Assembly (NCBI GenBank): GCA_020636155.1 | Contig: JACJYM010000003.1 | Span: forward strand, 62,001-126,000 | Length of the DNA stretch: 64,000 nucleotides | Source: Lewinellaceae bacterium | GTDB lineage: Bacteria > Bacteroidota > Bacteroidia > Chitinophagales > Saprospiraceae | Direction: 5' to 3' | Shown: in pieces, positions 1 through 9,171 of the stretch | How the letters are laid out: each line of letters opens with the position of its first letter | Position numbering within the stretch: position 1 is the first letter of the stretch | Program-made: the position numbers and the translations under genes | Notes under the pieces: generated by a model | Database searches by the model: none | The model's input: the letters and a program-made list of their open reading frames with translations, nothing else | What the model was told of the DNA's origin: nothing

Positions 1-47
1 CAGTGATTTGATTAGAAATCAAGTTGAAATTAACCTTTAATATCGGG

Positions 48-641
48 ATGATGAAGCTTTCAATAAAATATTATTTTCTATTTTTAATTTTTCTTTTTAG
101 CTGTAAAAGCAACGAAGAAAAGCGTGGACATACTATTGATAAAATCGAAAGAGATGTGGTGTCTCTTAATGATAATGGTGGAAAAATTGACTATTCGAAG
201 GCTTCGAAGGTTTGGATATTGTTAAGACATGCCGAAAAGGACACGACGGAAGTCAATAATCCGCCTTTGACAGAAATAGGAGAAAATAGGGCAAATCGAC
301 TAGAAAATATTTTGAAAGGTACCCAAATTGATGTGATTTATAGCACACTTTATCAGAGGTGTTTGAATACAGCGGCACCGACTGCTCAATCAAAGGCTCT
401 ACCCACGAACATCTATCAACCCGCAAAATTTAAACCACTCATTGATAGTTTAGAGAATGACAAGAATTCCAAATACATTCTCATTGTAGGGCATTCAAAT
501 ACGGTGCCTGCAATGGCCAATATAATCTTGGAAAATAATGAATTTAGTAAGGCTTTTGATGATAATGATTATGACAATTTCATACTGATTACAGAACAAA
601 GCACGGAGCCTAGCAAGACCATTTATAAATTGAAATACTAA
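48..641 (+). CDS. Histidine phosphatase family lipoprotein (SixA/phosphoglycerate-mutase fold)
   Basis: The protein reads as a short histidine phosphatase. An LLRHAEKD motif (R60, H61) carries the nucleophilic histidine, and VGHSNT (H149) supplies the second catalytic histidine. The N-terminus is a hydrophobic signal ending in LFSC (C19), so it is probably an envelope lipoprotein. I start it at the ATG at 48 (the next codon is also ATG) because the longer frame from 24 only adds residues before the signal peptide. Only 7 nt separate it from valS, so the two may be co-transcribed, though no functional link is obvious. The family dephosphorylates small phospho-compounds or phosphohistidine. The substrate cannot be told from sequence. 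It is about 197 aa, a normal length for the short branch of the family. Confidence 0.8.
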   Translation: MMKLSIKYYFLFLIFLFSCKSNEEKRGHTIDKIERDVVSLNDNGGKIDYSKASKVWILLRHAEKDTTEVNNPPLTEIGENRANRLENILKGTQIDVIYSTLYQRCLNTAAPTAQSKALPTNIYQPAKFKPLIDSLENDKNSKYILIVGHSNTVPAMANIILENNEFSKAFDDNDYDNFILITEQSTEPSKTIYKLKY

Positions 642-648
642 AATTGAC

Positions 649-3279
649 ATGATAGATACGAAATTTAATCCAACAGAAGTAGAAGAAAAATGGTATAACC
701 ACTGGGAGAAAAAGGGTTATTTTAAATCAGAAATAGACGATCGAGAAGCTTACACCATTGTGATTCCACCGCCCAATGTCACAGGAGTATTGCACATGGG
801 ACACATGTTGAATAATACGATTCAAGACGTACTGATTCGAAAAGCAAGGATGGAAGGCAAAAATGCTTGTTGGGTGCCGGGTACAGATCATGCCAGCATT
901 GCCACAGAAGCCAAGGTTGTACAGATGTTGCGAGAAAAGGGCATTAAAAAGTCGGATCTGACAAGGGATGAATTTTTAAAATATGCATGGGAATGGAAGG
1001 AAAAATATGGTGGCATCATCTTGCAACAGTTGCGAAAACTGGGTGCTTCATGTGATTGGGATCGTACTGCATTCACCATGGATGAGACCCGTTCAAAAGC
1101 CGTAATAAAATCATTTGTTGATTTATACCATAAAGGAAAATTGTACCGCGGAAATCGCATGGTTAATTGGGATCCTGTGGCACAAACTGTTCTCTCTAAC
1201 GAAGAGGTTTTATACAAGGAGGAAAATTCCAAACTATTTCATGTAAGATACAAAGTAAGTGGGGAAGATTCTTATATCACCATTGCGACCACTCGTCCCG
1301 AGACGATTCTGGGAGATACCGCTATTGCCGTACATCCTGAAGATGAACGATACTCTTCCATGAAGGGTAAATCAGTTGAAGTGCCGCTGGTAGGCCGTGT
1401 AATTCCGATTATTTTTGACGATTATGTGGACAAAAGTTTCGGTACGGGAGCTTTGAAAGTAACACCAGCTCACGATGTCAATGACTACGAGATTGGGATG
1501 AGGCACAATCTAGAAATCGTCGATGTATTCAATGCCGATGGCACGATGAGTGAGGCGGCTCAGTTCTTTATAGGTAAAGATAGGTTTGATGTAAGAAAAC
1601 TGATAGAGAAAGAATTGGAAAATTTAGGTTCTTTAGTGAAAGTCGAACCGTATAGAAACAGTGTGGGACGATCAGAAAGGACGAACTCTGTGGTAGAACC
1701 AAGGTTGTCATTACAATGGTATGTATCGATGGAAAAACTGGCGAAACCGGCACTAGAAAATGTTATGAATGACAACATTCAGTTTTTTCCAAAAAACCAA
1801 AAAAACCTCTACCGCCATTGGTTAGAGAATGTGCGAGACTGGTGTATAAGTAGGCAATTATGGTGGGGACATCAGATTCCGGCATGGTATTATAATGATG
1901 AAGTCTTCGTTGCAGAAAACAAGGAGGAAGCATTTCAATTGGCTTTTGCGAAGTATCCCGATGTAGGTCTCACCATGGAGCACCTCACCCAAGACCAAGA
2001 TGCTCTAGATACTTGGTTTTCTTCTTGGCTATGGCCAATAAGCTTATTCGATGGGTTTAATGATAGTGATGAGTTTAAGTATTATTATCCAACGGCTGTG
2101 TTAGTGACGGGTTGGGATATTATCTACTTATGGGTGGCTCGGATGATTATGGCCGGATATGAGTGGGCTCAAGAAAAGCCATTTGATAAGGTGTATTTTA
2201 CAGGAATGGTAAGGGACAGTCAGGGTCGAAAAATGAGTAAGCAACTCGGTAATAGCCCAGATGCTCTAGGATTAATCGAAACATACGGTGCCGACGGGGT
2301 AAGATATGGCATGATGAGCTGTAGTCCTGCTGGTGGAGATCTACTTTTTGATGAAAAACTGTGTGAAAACGGTCGAAATTTTTCCAATAAAATTTGGAAT
2401 GCCATGAGATTGGTCACTGGGTGGGAAGCTGATAATAATATGGTAGAGTACGAATCTGATAAATTGGCAAGCCAGTGGATTAATGAAAAATTCAATATGG
2501 CGATGAAAGAGGTAGTAAAGAATTTCGAAGAATTTAGGTTGTCAGAAGCTATCACGAATCTCTATTCTTTCATTTGGAATGACTTCTGTTCATGGTATCT
2601 GGAAATGATCAAACCCAATGAAAATAAGATACATCCAAATACCTTAAACACCTGTGTCGAGGTATTTGAAAATTGCTTACGAGCATTGCATCCCTTCATG
2701 CCCTTTGTTACAGAAGAAATTTGGCATCAATTGCGAGAGAGAAAGCCAAATGAAGATTGCATGATGCAGGCTTATCCTCATCCAAAAGAGGTCAATGAAT
2801 CACTGGTAAAATCAGTTGAAAATGTAAAAGAAATAATCTCGAAAATAAGAGAAGTACGATCTAAGTACAATCTAAAAATGCGAGAAGAATTGGATTTATA
2901 TGCGGTACAGTCAGCGGTTACTTCACAGCTCTTAGACAATGCACCTTTGGTAGAATTATTGAAAAAAATGGCATACCTTAAAACTTATGGTACCGTAGGC
3001 GACACTCATTCAGATGGCGTGGTGTTTATATTGGGAAAGGACAAATATTTTGTCATGTTTGAGCAAGAAATTGATGTCGAAGCTGAAATTGAATCAAAAC
3101 AAAAAGAGCTTGATTATCAAAAGGGTTTTGTAAAGTCCGTAGAATCAAAATTGGGTAATGAGAAATTTGTCAACAATGCTCCACCAGCGGTCGTAGAAAA
3201 TGAACGCAAAAAACTGGCCGACGGTCAAGAAAGGATAAGAATTCTCGAAGACGAAATCGACAGATTGAAGAAAAAGTAA
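649..3279 (+). CDS. valS: Valine--tRNA ligase
   Basis: Class I aminoacyl-tRNA synthetase that charges tRNA-Val with valine in the cytoplasm. The HIGH-type signature reads HMGH (residues 49-52), preceded by PPPNVTG. The KMSKS loop reads KMSKQ (528-532), with Q replacing the final serine. The long insert between them is the CP1 editing domain that clears mischarged threonine, with TTRPET near residue 215. An anticodon-binding domain follows. The C-terminus (about 805-876) is rich in Glu and Lys and looks like the coiled-coil tRNA-binding arm typical of ValRS. At 876 aa the protein has full family length and no frame break. The first ATG lies 7 nt after the previous gene. Confidence 0.98.
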   Translation: MIDTKFNPTEVEEKWYNHWEKKGYFKSEIDDREAYTIVIPPPNVTGVLHMGHMLNNTIQDVLIRKARMEGKNACWVPGTDHASIATEAKVVQMLREKGIKKSDLTRDEFLKYAWEWKEKYGGIILQQLRKLGASCDWDRTAFTMDETRSKAVIKSFVDLYHKGKLYRGNRMVNWDPVAQTVLSNEEVLYKEENSKLFHVRYKVSGEDSYITIATTRPETILGDTAIAVHPEDERYSSMKGKSVEVPLVGRVIPIIFDDYVDKSFGTGALKVTPAHDVNDYEIGMRHNLEIVDVFNADGTMSEAAQFFIGKDRFDVRKLIEKELENLGSLVKVEPYRNSVGRSERTNSVVEPRLSLQWYVSMEKLAKPALENVMNDNIQFFPKNQKNLYRHWLENVRDWCISRQLWWGHQIPAWYYNDEVFVAENKEEAFQLAFAKYPDVGLTMEHLTQDQDALDTWFSSWLWPISLFDGFNDSDEFKYYYPTAVLVTGWDIIYLWVARMIMAGYEWAQEKPFDKVYFTGMVRDSQGRKMSKQLGNSPDALGLIETYGADGVRYGMMSCSPAGGDLLFDEKLCENGRNFSNKIWNAMRLVTGWEADNNMVEYESDKLASQWINEKFNMAMKEVVKNFEEFRLSEAITNLYSFIWNDFCSWYLEMIKPNENKIHPNTLNTCVEVFENCLRALHPFMPFVTEEIWHQLRERKPNEDCMMQAYPHPKEVNESLVKSVENVKEIISKIREVRSKYNLKMREELDLYAVQSAVTSQLLDNAPLVELLKKMAYLKTYGTVGDTHSDGVVFILGKDKYFVMFEQEIDVEAEIESKQKELDYQKGFVKSVESKLGNEKFVNNAPPAVVENERKKLADGQERIRILEDEIDRLKKK

Positions 3280-3425
3280 GGAAGTTTTGGGTACAAATCA
3301 AGAAATTAGAACTTGTTATTGAAAAGGCGGTTGCGATAGCGTTGGATTTGGAAAAAATGTATTACAATTCAATTGGCAGCAACATGGTAGCCTTAAGTTT
3401 TTTTAATTTCAAAATAGTCGTGGGT

Positions 3426-4604
3426 ATGAAATCTAGAAATTCCATTTTGATATTCAGTGTATGTGCTCTGGTTTTGAGTCTGACTTCTTGTGGTAAAGAA
3501 GAAATTATTCAAGAAAATAATGATAGTGTGCTTAATTTGCCTTCCACTCCATTTGATTATGAGAACATTAATCTACCCACTCATTTTACTGTGAACTCGG
3601 CTGGTTCACCATTACCTACTTCGATAAACGGAATTGATAATACTCCCGCAGATAACCCGATTACAAATGATGGTGCCACTTTAGGAAGAGTATTGTTTTA
3701 TGATAAAAAATTAAGTGCAAGCGGAACTATTTCTTGTGCCTCTTGCCATAAGCAAGATAAGGGATTTTCTGATGATGAGGTCTTGAGCCTTGGTTTTGAT
3801 GGAGGGACAACCCGCCGGCATGCCATGACCCTTATTAATGCAAGGTACTACCAAAGAGGACGTTTCTTTTGGGATGAACGAGCAGCAACATTAGAAGAGC
3901 AAGTCTTGATGCCTTTTCAAGATCCCGTCGAAATGGGAATGACGCTAGAACAATTGGTCAATGCAGTGAAAGAGCAATCCTACTATCCTGAATTGTTCGA
4001 AAAGGCATTTGGAACTTCAGAGGTTACTTCTGATTTAATTGCCAAAGCACTGGCACAATTTGTAAGAAGTATTGTTAGCTATTCGAGTAAATATGATGAG
4101 GGTAGGGCGATGGTAAATGCACCGGGAGCCAATTTTCCGAATTTCACTGCAGAAGAAAACCTTGGAAAAAACTTGTTCTTACTTCCGATACCAAATGGTG
4201 GAGGAAGTTGTGTAGGCTGTCACACTACCGAGGCCTTTGTCAGTGCCAATCCTGGACCCCAGAACAATGGTCTTGATGAGGTGTCAAGTACCGACCGAGG
4301 AGCAGGAGAAGTATTTCCAAATCCAATTTTTAACGGCCGATTCAAAACCACCAGCTTGCGTAATATTGAGTTGACTGCACCTTACATGCACGATGGTCGT
4401 TTTTCTACGCTAGAGGAGGTAGTTGAGCATTACAGCACAGGGATAAAAGCTCATCCGACATTAGCGCCTGCATTGACCGATCCCAATGGTAATCCCGTTC
4501 GTCTCAATTTTACAGATGCTGAAAAAGCTGCATTGGTTGCTTTTCTCAAGACACTGACAGATGACAGTGTGAGTACAAATGAGAAGTGGAGTAATCCGTT
4601 TTAA
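3426..4604 (+). CDS. Di-haem cytochrome c peroxidase family lipoprotein
   Basis: There are two c-type haem sites, CASCH (C104, C107, H108) and CVGCH (C262, C265, H266), spaced as in bacterial di-haem cytochrome c peroxidases and MauG-like proteins. A signal peptide ends in LTSC (C22), so it is likely a lipid-anchored envelope protein. The frame is open from 3342, but the ATG at 3426 starts exactly at the signal peptide, and the earlier residues do not look like a secretion signal. The family reduces peroxide with electrons from a cytochrome or copper protein, or oxidises a protein or small substrate. The next gene, 182 bp on, is a secreted intradiol-dioxygenase-like protein. A joint role in extracellular oxidation is possible but unproven. 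Confidence 0.9.
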   Translation: MKSRNSILIFSVCALVLSLTSCGKEEIIQENNDSVLNLPSTPFDYENINLPTHFTVNSAGSPLPTSINGIDNTPADNPITNDGATLGRVLFYDKKLSASGTISCASCHKQDKGFSDDEVLSLGFDGGTTRRHAMTLINARYYQRGRFFWDERAATLEEQVLMPFQDPVEMGMTLEQLVNAVKEQSYYPELFEKAFGTSEVTSDLIAKALAQFVRSIVSYSSKYDEGRAMVNAPGANFPNFTAEENLGKNLFLLPIPNGGGSCVGCHTTEAFVSANPGPQNNGLDEVSSTDRGAGEVFPNPIFNGRFKTTSLRNIELTAPYMHDGRFSTLEEVVEHYSTGIKAHPTLAPALTDPNGNPVRLNFTDAEKAALVAFLKTLTDDSVSTNEKWSNPF

Positions 4605-4786
4605 TGATGACGTTTAGTAATTTGACTTGGTTTTTTGGTCTTAAATATAGGCAGTATCTTTTGGTGATAGAAATTGATATTGTAAAACTTCTACTAAAAA
4701 ATCGCAAAGAATGAGAAATTAATCGCATTTAATGAGTACAATGTTTGTAAAATTCACTTTAAGATGAAAATAAAATAATAGTCAAT

Positions 4787-5800
4787 ATGAAACGAAAAGA
4801 TTTTCTAAAAGCAATGGGTGTAGCGGGTATAGGCTTAACTGTTCCCATTAAAGCAAGCTCTGGGTCGCTTAATAGTGGATCTTGCACACCTCCTGCATGT
4901 GTATTGATTCCTACAGAAACTGCAGGGCCATTTCCGCTGGATCTAACAGAAAATAGTGCTTATTTTCGTCAAGATATACGAGAGGACCAAGCAGGCGTTC
5001 AATTAAACCTAAAGCTAAAAATTAAGGGCTTAGAAAATTGTGCTCCCATGCCAAATTTGAGGGTCAATATCTGGCATTGTAATAAGGATGGTCTATATAG
5101 TGGATATAGTCAATCAAATAATCAGGGTCAAACTGGCAAGACGTATTTGAGAGGTTATCAATACACTGATGCCAATGGTGAAGTGGACTTTGTGACGATT
5201 CTTCCTGGGTGGTATAATGGTCGTATATGTCACATTCATTTTCAGGTTTATGTGAGTTCGAGTTATGCCGCTATATCTCAATTGACTTTTCCATTAGATA
5301 TCAAAAACCAAATATTTACCAACAACTCTTCACTATATACAAAAGGTGCAGATCCTTTGAGTTTCTCCCAAGACAATATATTTTCGGATGGTTATGAATA
5401 CCAACTTTCTACACTCACACCAAATGAAAATGGTAATGGGTATGATGCCTATTTAGAAGTCACGATAAAGGGTGAAGGGGTACTTGGTGTGAGTCATGTA
5501 GAGAAACAAACGGCTAAAAACATAGTACTCGAACAGAACTTTCCTAATCCATACATGGATCAGTGTACAATTCCATTTTCAGTTTTAAAATCTTCTAAAA
5601 TTACTTTGCAATTATGGGATTTATCTGGTAGAAAGGTGGCGATACTTATTGACAAAAAACTATACCAAGTTGGTAATTATATTTTTGACATGAATAAAGA
5701 AATATTTGACATTAGTAATGGAAGTTATGTCTATGAGATTATTGCCGAAAATTCTGACGGAATATTTAAGACAAGTAAAATGATGACGAGGGTTAAGTAG
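4787..5800 (+). CDS. Secreted intradiol ring-cleavage dioxygenase-like protein with T9SS type A tail
   Basis: The N-terminal 20 or so residues form a signal (KRKDFLKAMGVAGIGL), without a clear twin-arginine pair. The next 200 residues match the intradiol dioxygenase fold. ETAGPFPLD resembles the conserved family entry motif, and the non-haem Fe(III) ligands appear to be Y104, Y143, H149 and H151 (GWYNGR followed by HIH). Classic members cleave catechol or protocatechuate. The secreted class has less certain substrates. Residues about 250-337 form a type A T9SS sorting domain, starting at LEQNFPNPY and containing WDLSGRKV, so the protein is probably exported to the surface. A strong hairpin terminator follows the stop codon. 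The exact substrate is unknown. Confidence 0.85.
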   Translation: MKRKDFLKAMGVAGIGLTVPIKASSGSLNSGSCTPPACVLIPTETAGPFPLDLTENSAYFRQDIREDQAGVQLNLKLKIKGLENCAPMPNLRVNIWHCNKDGLYSGYSQSNNQGQTGKTYLRGYQYTDANGEVDFVTILPGWYNGRICHIHFQVYVSSSYAAISQLTFPLDIKNQIFTNNSSLYTKGADPLSFSQDNIFSDGYEYQLSTLTPNENGNGYDAYLEVTIKGEGVLGVSHVEKQTAKNIVLEQNFPNPYMDQCTIPFSVLKSSKITLQLWDLSGRKVAILIDKKLYQVGNYIFDMNKEIFDISNGSYVYEIIAENSDGIFKTSKMMTRVK

Positions 5801-5807
5801 ATCATAG

Positions 5808-5842
5808 AACAGGAGAGTCGATTTGAGATTCTCCTGTTTGTT
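5808..5842 (+). terminator. Rho-independent terminator after the dioxygenase gene
   Basis: The arms AACAGGAGA (5808-5816) and TCTCCTGTT (5830-5838) are perfectly complementary across a 13-nt loop and are followed by a T-rich tail. It lies 8 nt after the stop codon. Confidence 0.85.
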
Positions 5843-5914
5843 TTAGTAATAAGTTATAGTAAGAATCCAGTCAATAAAATTCATTCATATTCGAGGCACC
5901 ATCATAATAATTTA

Positions 5915-5922
5915 TATTTTTG
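5915..5922 (+). promoter_or_regulatory. Putative -7 element TATTTTTG, nearly abutting the next ATG
   Basis: TATTTTTG fits the Bacteroidota housekeeping -7 consensus TAnnTTTG. A weak upstream element (TTCG, 5890-5893) sits 21 nt before it. The ATG at 5927 begins 5 nt after the element, where transcription would be expected to start, so the mRNA may be leaderless. Confidence 0.6.
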
Positions 5923-5926
5923 AAGC

Positions 5927-7453
5927 ATGAAAAAAGCGATAATTGTAGGTGCTGGGCCTGCGGGTTTAACTGCTGCGTATGAATTACTCATCAAATCAGA
6001 TATAAAGCCCATTGTGTTGGAACAGTCCGGTGATATTGGAGGTATTTCTAAGACCGTGAATTACAAAGGCAATAGGATCGATATAGGTGGCCATAGATTT
6101 TATTCCAAATCCCAAACCGTGATGGATTGGTGGACGAATATCATGCCTGTAGAGGAAAATCAAGGGGAAATGCCCGAAAAATCCTATAAGCGGAGTAATA
6201 AAGATGACCAAAAAATGATGGTCAGAAACCGAGTGTCGAGGATTTATTATCTGCGAAAGTTTTTTGATTACCCAATCCAATTATCAAAAAAAACACTGTC
6301 CAACCTCGGACTAGTTAAGGTCTTTAAAATCGGTATTTCTTATTCAAAAAGTCAATTGACACCAAAAAAAGAAATCAACTCACTGGAAGATTTTTTCATT
6401 TCCAGATTCGGAAATGAATTGTATCAGACTTTCTTTAAGGATTATACGGAAAAGGTGTGGGGAGTGCCTTGCAGCGAGATATCTGCAGAGTGGGGAGCAC
6501 AGAGAATCAAGGAACTCTCCGTATGGAAAGCGATTTTGCACAATTTTAAAATAAAATCAAAAAAAGACAATTCAGTTTCTCAAAAAGACGTCGAAACCAG
6601 CCTCATCGAGAGATTTCTTTATCCTAAACTTGGCCCTGGACAGATGTGGGAAACAGTTGCCAAAATAATCGAACAGAAAGGGGGAGAGATCATCATGAAT
6701 GCCAAAGTCATCGGACTACATAAAAATGGAAATCAAATAAAAAGTGTTTCCTACCAAAAATCAGGTGATCCCAATCCTCACATTATTGAAGGTGAATACT
6801 TTTTCTCGACGATGCCCGTGCAGGAGCTAATCAGAAGTATGGGGAAGGAAGTGCCAGCTCAAATTGTAAAAATCAGCGAAGGACTCAAGTACAGAGATTT
6901 TATCACAGTTGGACTTTTGGTCAATAAACTTGAGTTGAGCAATTCTAAATCTCAAGATGAGCTCATTCCGGATAATTGGATTTACATACAAGAGAAAGAT
7001 GTCTATCTCGGTCGCCTGCAAATCTTTAATAATTGGTCACCTTATATGGTGGCCAGTGATGATAAGGTTTGGCTGGGCTTGGAGTACTTTTGTAATGAAG
7101 GGGATCATTTGTGGAATATGGATGATGCCGATTTTATACGCATGGCCATAGATGAACTCGATAAAATCGGAATTATTAAAAAGGAAGAGGTTGTAGATAG
7201 TACCATTATCAGAATGCCCAAGGCCTATCCATCATACTTTGGTTCTTATTCGGAATTCGACCAAATCAAAAAGTACACAATGGAGATTGACAATCTCTTT
7301 TTGATAGGTAGGAATGGCATGCATAAGTACAACAATCAAGACCATTCGATGCTGACCGCCATCAGATCTGTCGATAATATCGTCTCTGATATTTCATCAA
7401 AAGAAAATATCTGGAATGTTAACACTGAGCAAGAATATCACGAAGAGAAGTAA
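5927..7453 (+). CDS. FAD-dependent amine-oxidase/UDP-galactopyranose-mutase-like oxidoreductase
   Basis: The N-terminal Rossmann motif GAGPAGLTAAYELL binds the ADP part of FAD, and GGHRFYSKS near residue 50 matches the flavin-binding segment of the amine oxidase/protoporphyrinogen oxidase superfamily. The C-terminal RNGMHKYNNQDHSM segment closes the FAD site in a form seen in a bacterial branch related to UDP-galactopyranose mutase. At 508 aa it is longer than a typical mutase (about 370-400 aa), so I do not assign that activity. No signal peptide is seen, so it should be cytoplasmic. It is a single-gene unit between a terminator upstream and a convergent gene downstream, with a putative leaderless start. 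Confidence 0.8.
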   Translation: MKKAIIVGAGPAGLTAAYELLIKSDIKPIVLEQSGDIGGISKTVNYKGNRIDIGGHRFYSKSQTVMDWWTNIMPVEENQGEMPEKSYKRSNKDDQKMMVRNRVSRIYYLRKFFDYPIQLSKKTLSNLGLVKVFKIGISYSKSQLTPKKEINSLEDFFISRFGNELYQTFFKDYTEKVWGVPCSEISAEWGAQRIKELSVWKAILHNFKIKSKKDNSVSQKDVETSLIERFLYPKLGPGQMWETVAKIIEQKGGEIIMNAKVIGLHKNGNQIKSVSYQKSGDPNPHIIEGEYFFSTMPVQELIRSMGKEVPAQIVKISEGLKYRDFITVGLLVNKLELSNSKSQDELIPDNWIYIQEKDVYLGRLQIFNNWSPYMVASDDKVWLGLEYFCNEGDHLWNMDDADFIRMAIDELDKIGIIKKEEVVDSTIIRMPKAYPSYFGSYSEFDQIKKYTMEIDNLFLIGRNGMHKYNNQDHSMLTAIRSVDNIVSDISSKENIWNVNTEQEYHEEK

Positions 7454-7525
7454 AATAGGGCTTGAGATTCCCTTAATCTTCAAAAATACGACTAACCAAT
7501 AAAAATGAAACGTAAGCGGAATCGG

Positions 7526-8971
7526 CTAGCCTTTTTCCAACTTCATTTCTTCGTCTTTGGCCTTAATAATTTCGTCCATAATTCTTTCCAATTCTTCGGC
7601 TGGAATGTCTTTAATCAGTATCTTTTTGTCCTTGTCCAAAATAAAGATTTTTGGCGTTGAAGGAATATAAATTTTTCTTCGATACCTCTGGTACGGGTCT
7701 GAAGTGTTAAGGAAATTTTCCATACCTTTTTCCTTGATAAACTCCCAGCATTCTTTTTCCTTGTCACCATTTGGTGTACAGATAGACATTAATGTCAGGT
7801 CTGTTTTTGCCTTAAAATCTTCGTAAAACTTGATGACATCGGGCATTGATTTTTTACAATGAGGGCAGGTGGGAGACCAAAATAACAAGATGGTATAGTC
7901 CGTATTGATTTTGTTCAGAGTCACGCTATCACCTTTTTCGTCGAATGTTGTGAAATTTGGCATGGTCTTTCCTATTAGAATATCCCTAAAATTATTGGCA
8001 TTCGTTTTCATTTTATTCAGATTGACCTCATCTACCCATGGGGCCTTACCCTGGGCATAATAGTGATCCACCATGTACACGTAGATGGCATCCATACCCA
8101 CATGTTTCAATTTGATATATTTATTAAAAATCTCAGAAAGATAAAATCGATAGGCTTCAGGATTGGGCTCGAGTCTGTTCATAATCGTATCAATAGAGAT
8201 GATCAAACTATCAGCTATTTGTACCGTTAACTTATCGAGATAATACTGGATTCGGTCATTAATGAATGGGGTTCTTATAAGTGCCTGATTTTTAAAATCA
8301 ATATGGTCAAAATAATGTTCTTTATAATATAAATACCGCTTCATTTGCACTTCCTCTTCAGTGCCTTCAAAATCGGGTAGCGGGTTTTCAAAATTGGCTC
8401 TAATTAGCATTGCCAATACTGAATGTGGGTTTTCGTCGACGATTTTATGCTGTCTTTCCTTCACTTCTTTGTCGATGGCTGTTAATTGAAGATTAAGCAC
8501 TTCATTGTCCAATCTGCCATTGGCCTCCATGGCTTTGATCTCGCCTCGTATTTTATCTGCTTTCGTTCTTTGTTCCGTTAAGAAATCCAGATAAGAGTAG
8601 AATTCCTTATTATATTTTGAACCTTTAAATTGAATGTCAGAAAGGTCACTGGTATCAAACTTCATCTCAAACTCAGCCGGCTCATCGTCGATTAGAAATT
8701 GGACGTATTGGTAATTGGGCTTTAATAGAAGTATATAAACCCCTTTGTCGAGAGTATCTTTCCCTTCAAATACGAATTTTCCCTTGTCATTTCTTATGAC
8801 GGTGTCTTTGCTTAGTTGGCGGTCCCCATAATAGTATCCTACCAATAAGGTATCATTGTCATAATGATTGATATTAAATTTGATGTTATGCTGGGAAAAC
8901 GATTGACCTGACACGACGAGGAAAATAAAAACCGAAAACAAACTTTTCAATTGGATATTTTTTAATCTCAT
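7526..8971 (-). CDS. TlpA-like thioredoxin-fold protein (DUF4369/DUF5106 type)
   Basis: This is a secreted thiol-disulfide protein of the kind common in Bacteroidota. It has a signal peptide ending near FSQ, then a beta-rich N-terminal domain of the DUF4369 type (FEGKDTLDKG, LDKGVYIL). A long helical middle part follows, and residues about 335-475 form a thioredoxin/AhpC-TSA-like domain. The redox motif is CPHC (C369, C372) within FWSPTCPHC, followed by the cis-proline region (YIPSTPKIFIL). It probably acts in the periplasm on disulfides or cytochrome maturation, but the partner is unknown. It stands alone: the neighbour at the 3' side is convergent and the upstream gap is 200 bp. Confidence 0.88.
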   Translation of the reverse strand: MRLKNIQLKSLFSVFIFLVVSGQSFSQHNIKFNINHYDNDTLLVGYYYGDRQLSKDTVIRNDKGKFVFEGKDTLDKGVYILLLKPNYQYVQFLIDDEPAEFEMKFDTSDLSDIQFKGSKYNKEFYSYLDFLTEQRTKADKIRGEIKAMEANGRLDNEVLNLQLTAIDKEVKERQHKIVDENPHSVLAMLIRANFENPLPDFEGTEEEVQMKRYLYYKEHYFDHIDFKNQALIRTPFINDRIQYYLDKLTVQIADSLIISIDTIMNRLEPNPEAYRFYLSEIFNKYIKLKHVGMDAIYVYMVDHYYAQGKAPWVDEVNLNKMKTNANNFRDILIGKTMPNFTTFDEKGDSVTLNKINTDYTILLFWSPTCPHCKKSMPDVIKFYEDFKAKTDLTLMSICTPNGDKEKECWEFIKEKGMENFLNTSDPYQRYRRKIYIPSTPKIFILDKDKKILIKDIPAEELERIMDEIIKAKDEEMKLEKG

Positions 8972-9171
8972 ATTACTGTAATTCTTATCTGCAATTTTCT
9001 ATCTCATGCATAGATAACGCAATGATGAGAAAAACGATTTCATCGACCAAGAAATAACCTGAGCTTTAACAATGTATTAAATTCTTTAAGTTATGTCAAT
9101 TAGCTTGAAATCTTGAAGTTATTAAATTATTATTGTAGATGCTAGTTTGCTGTCTATGTGAAAATTTTTAG

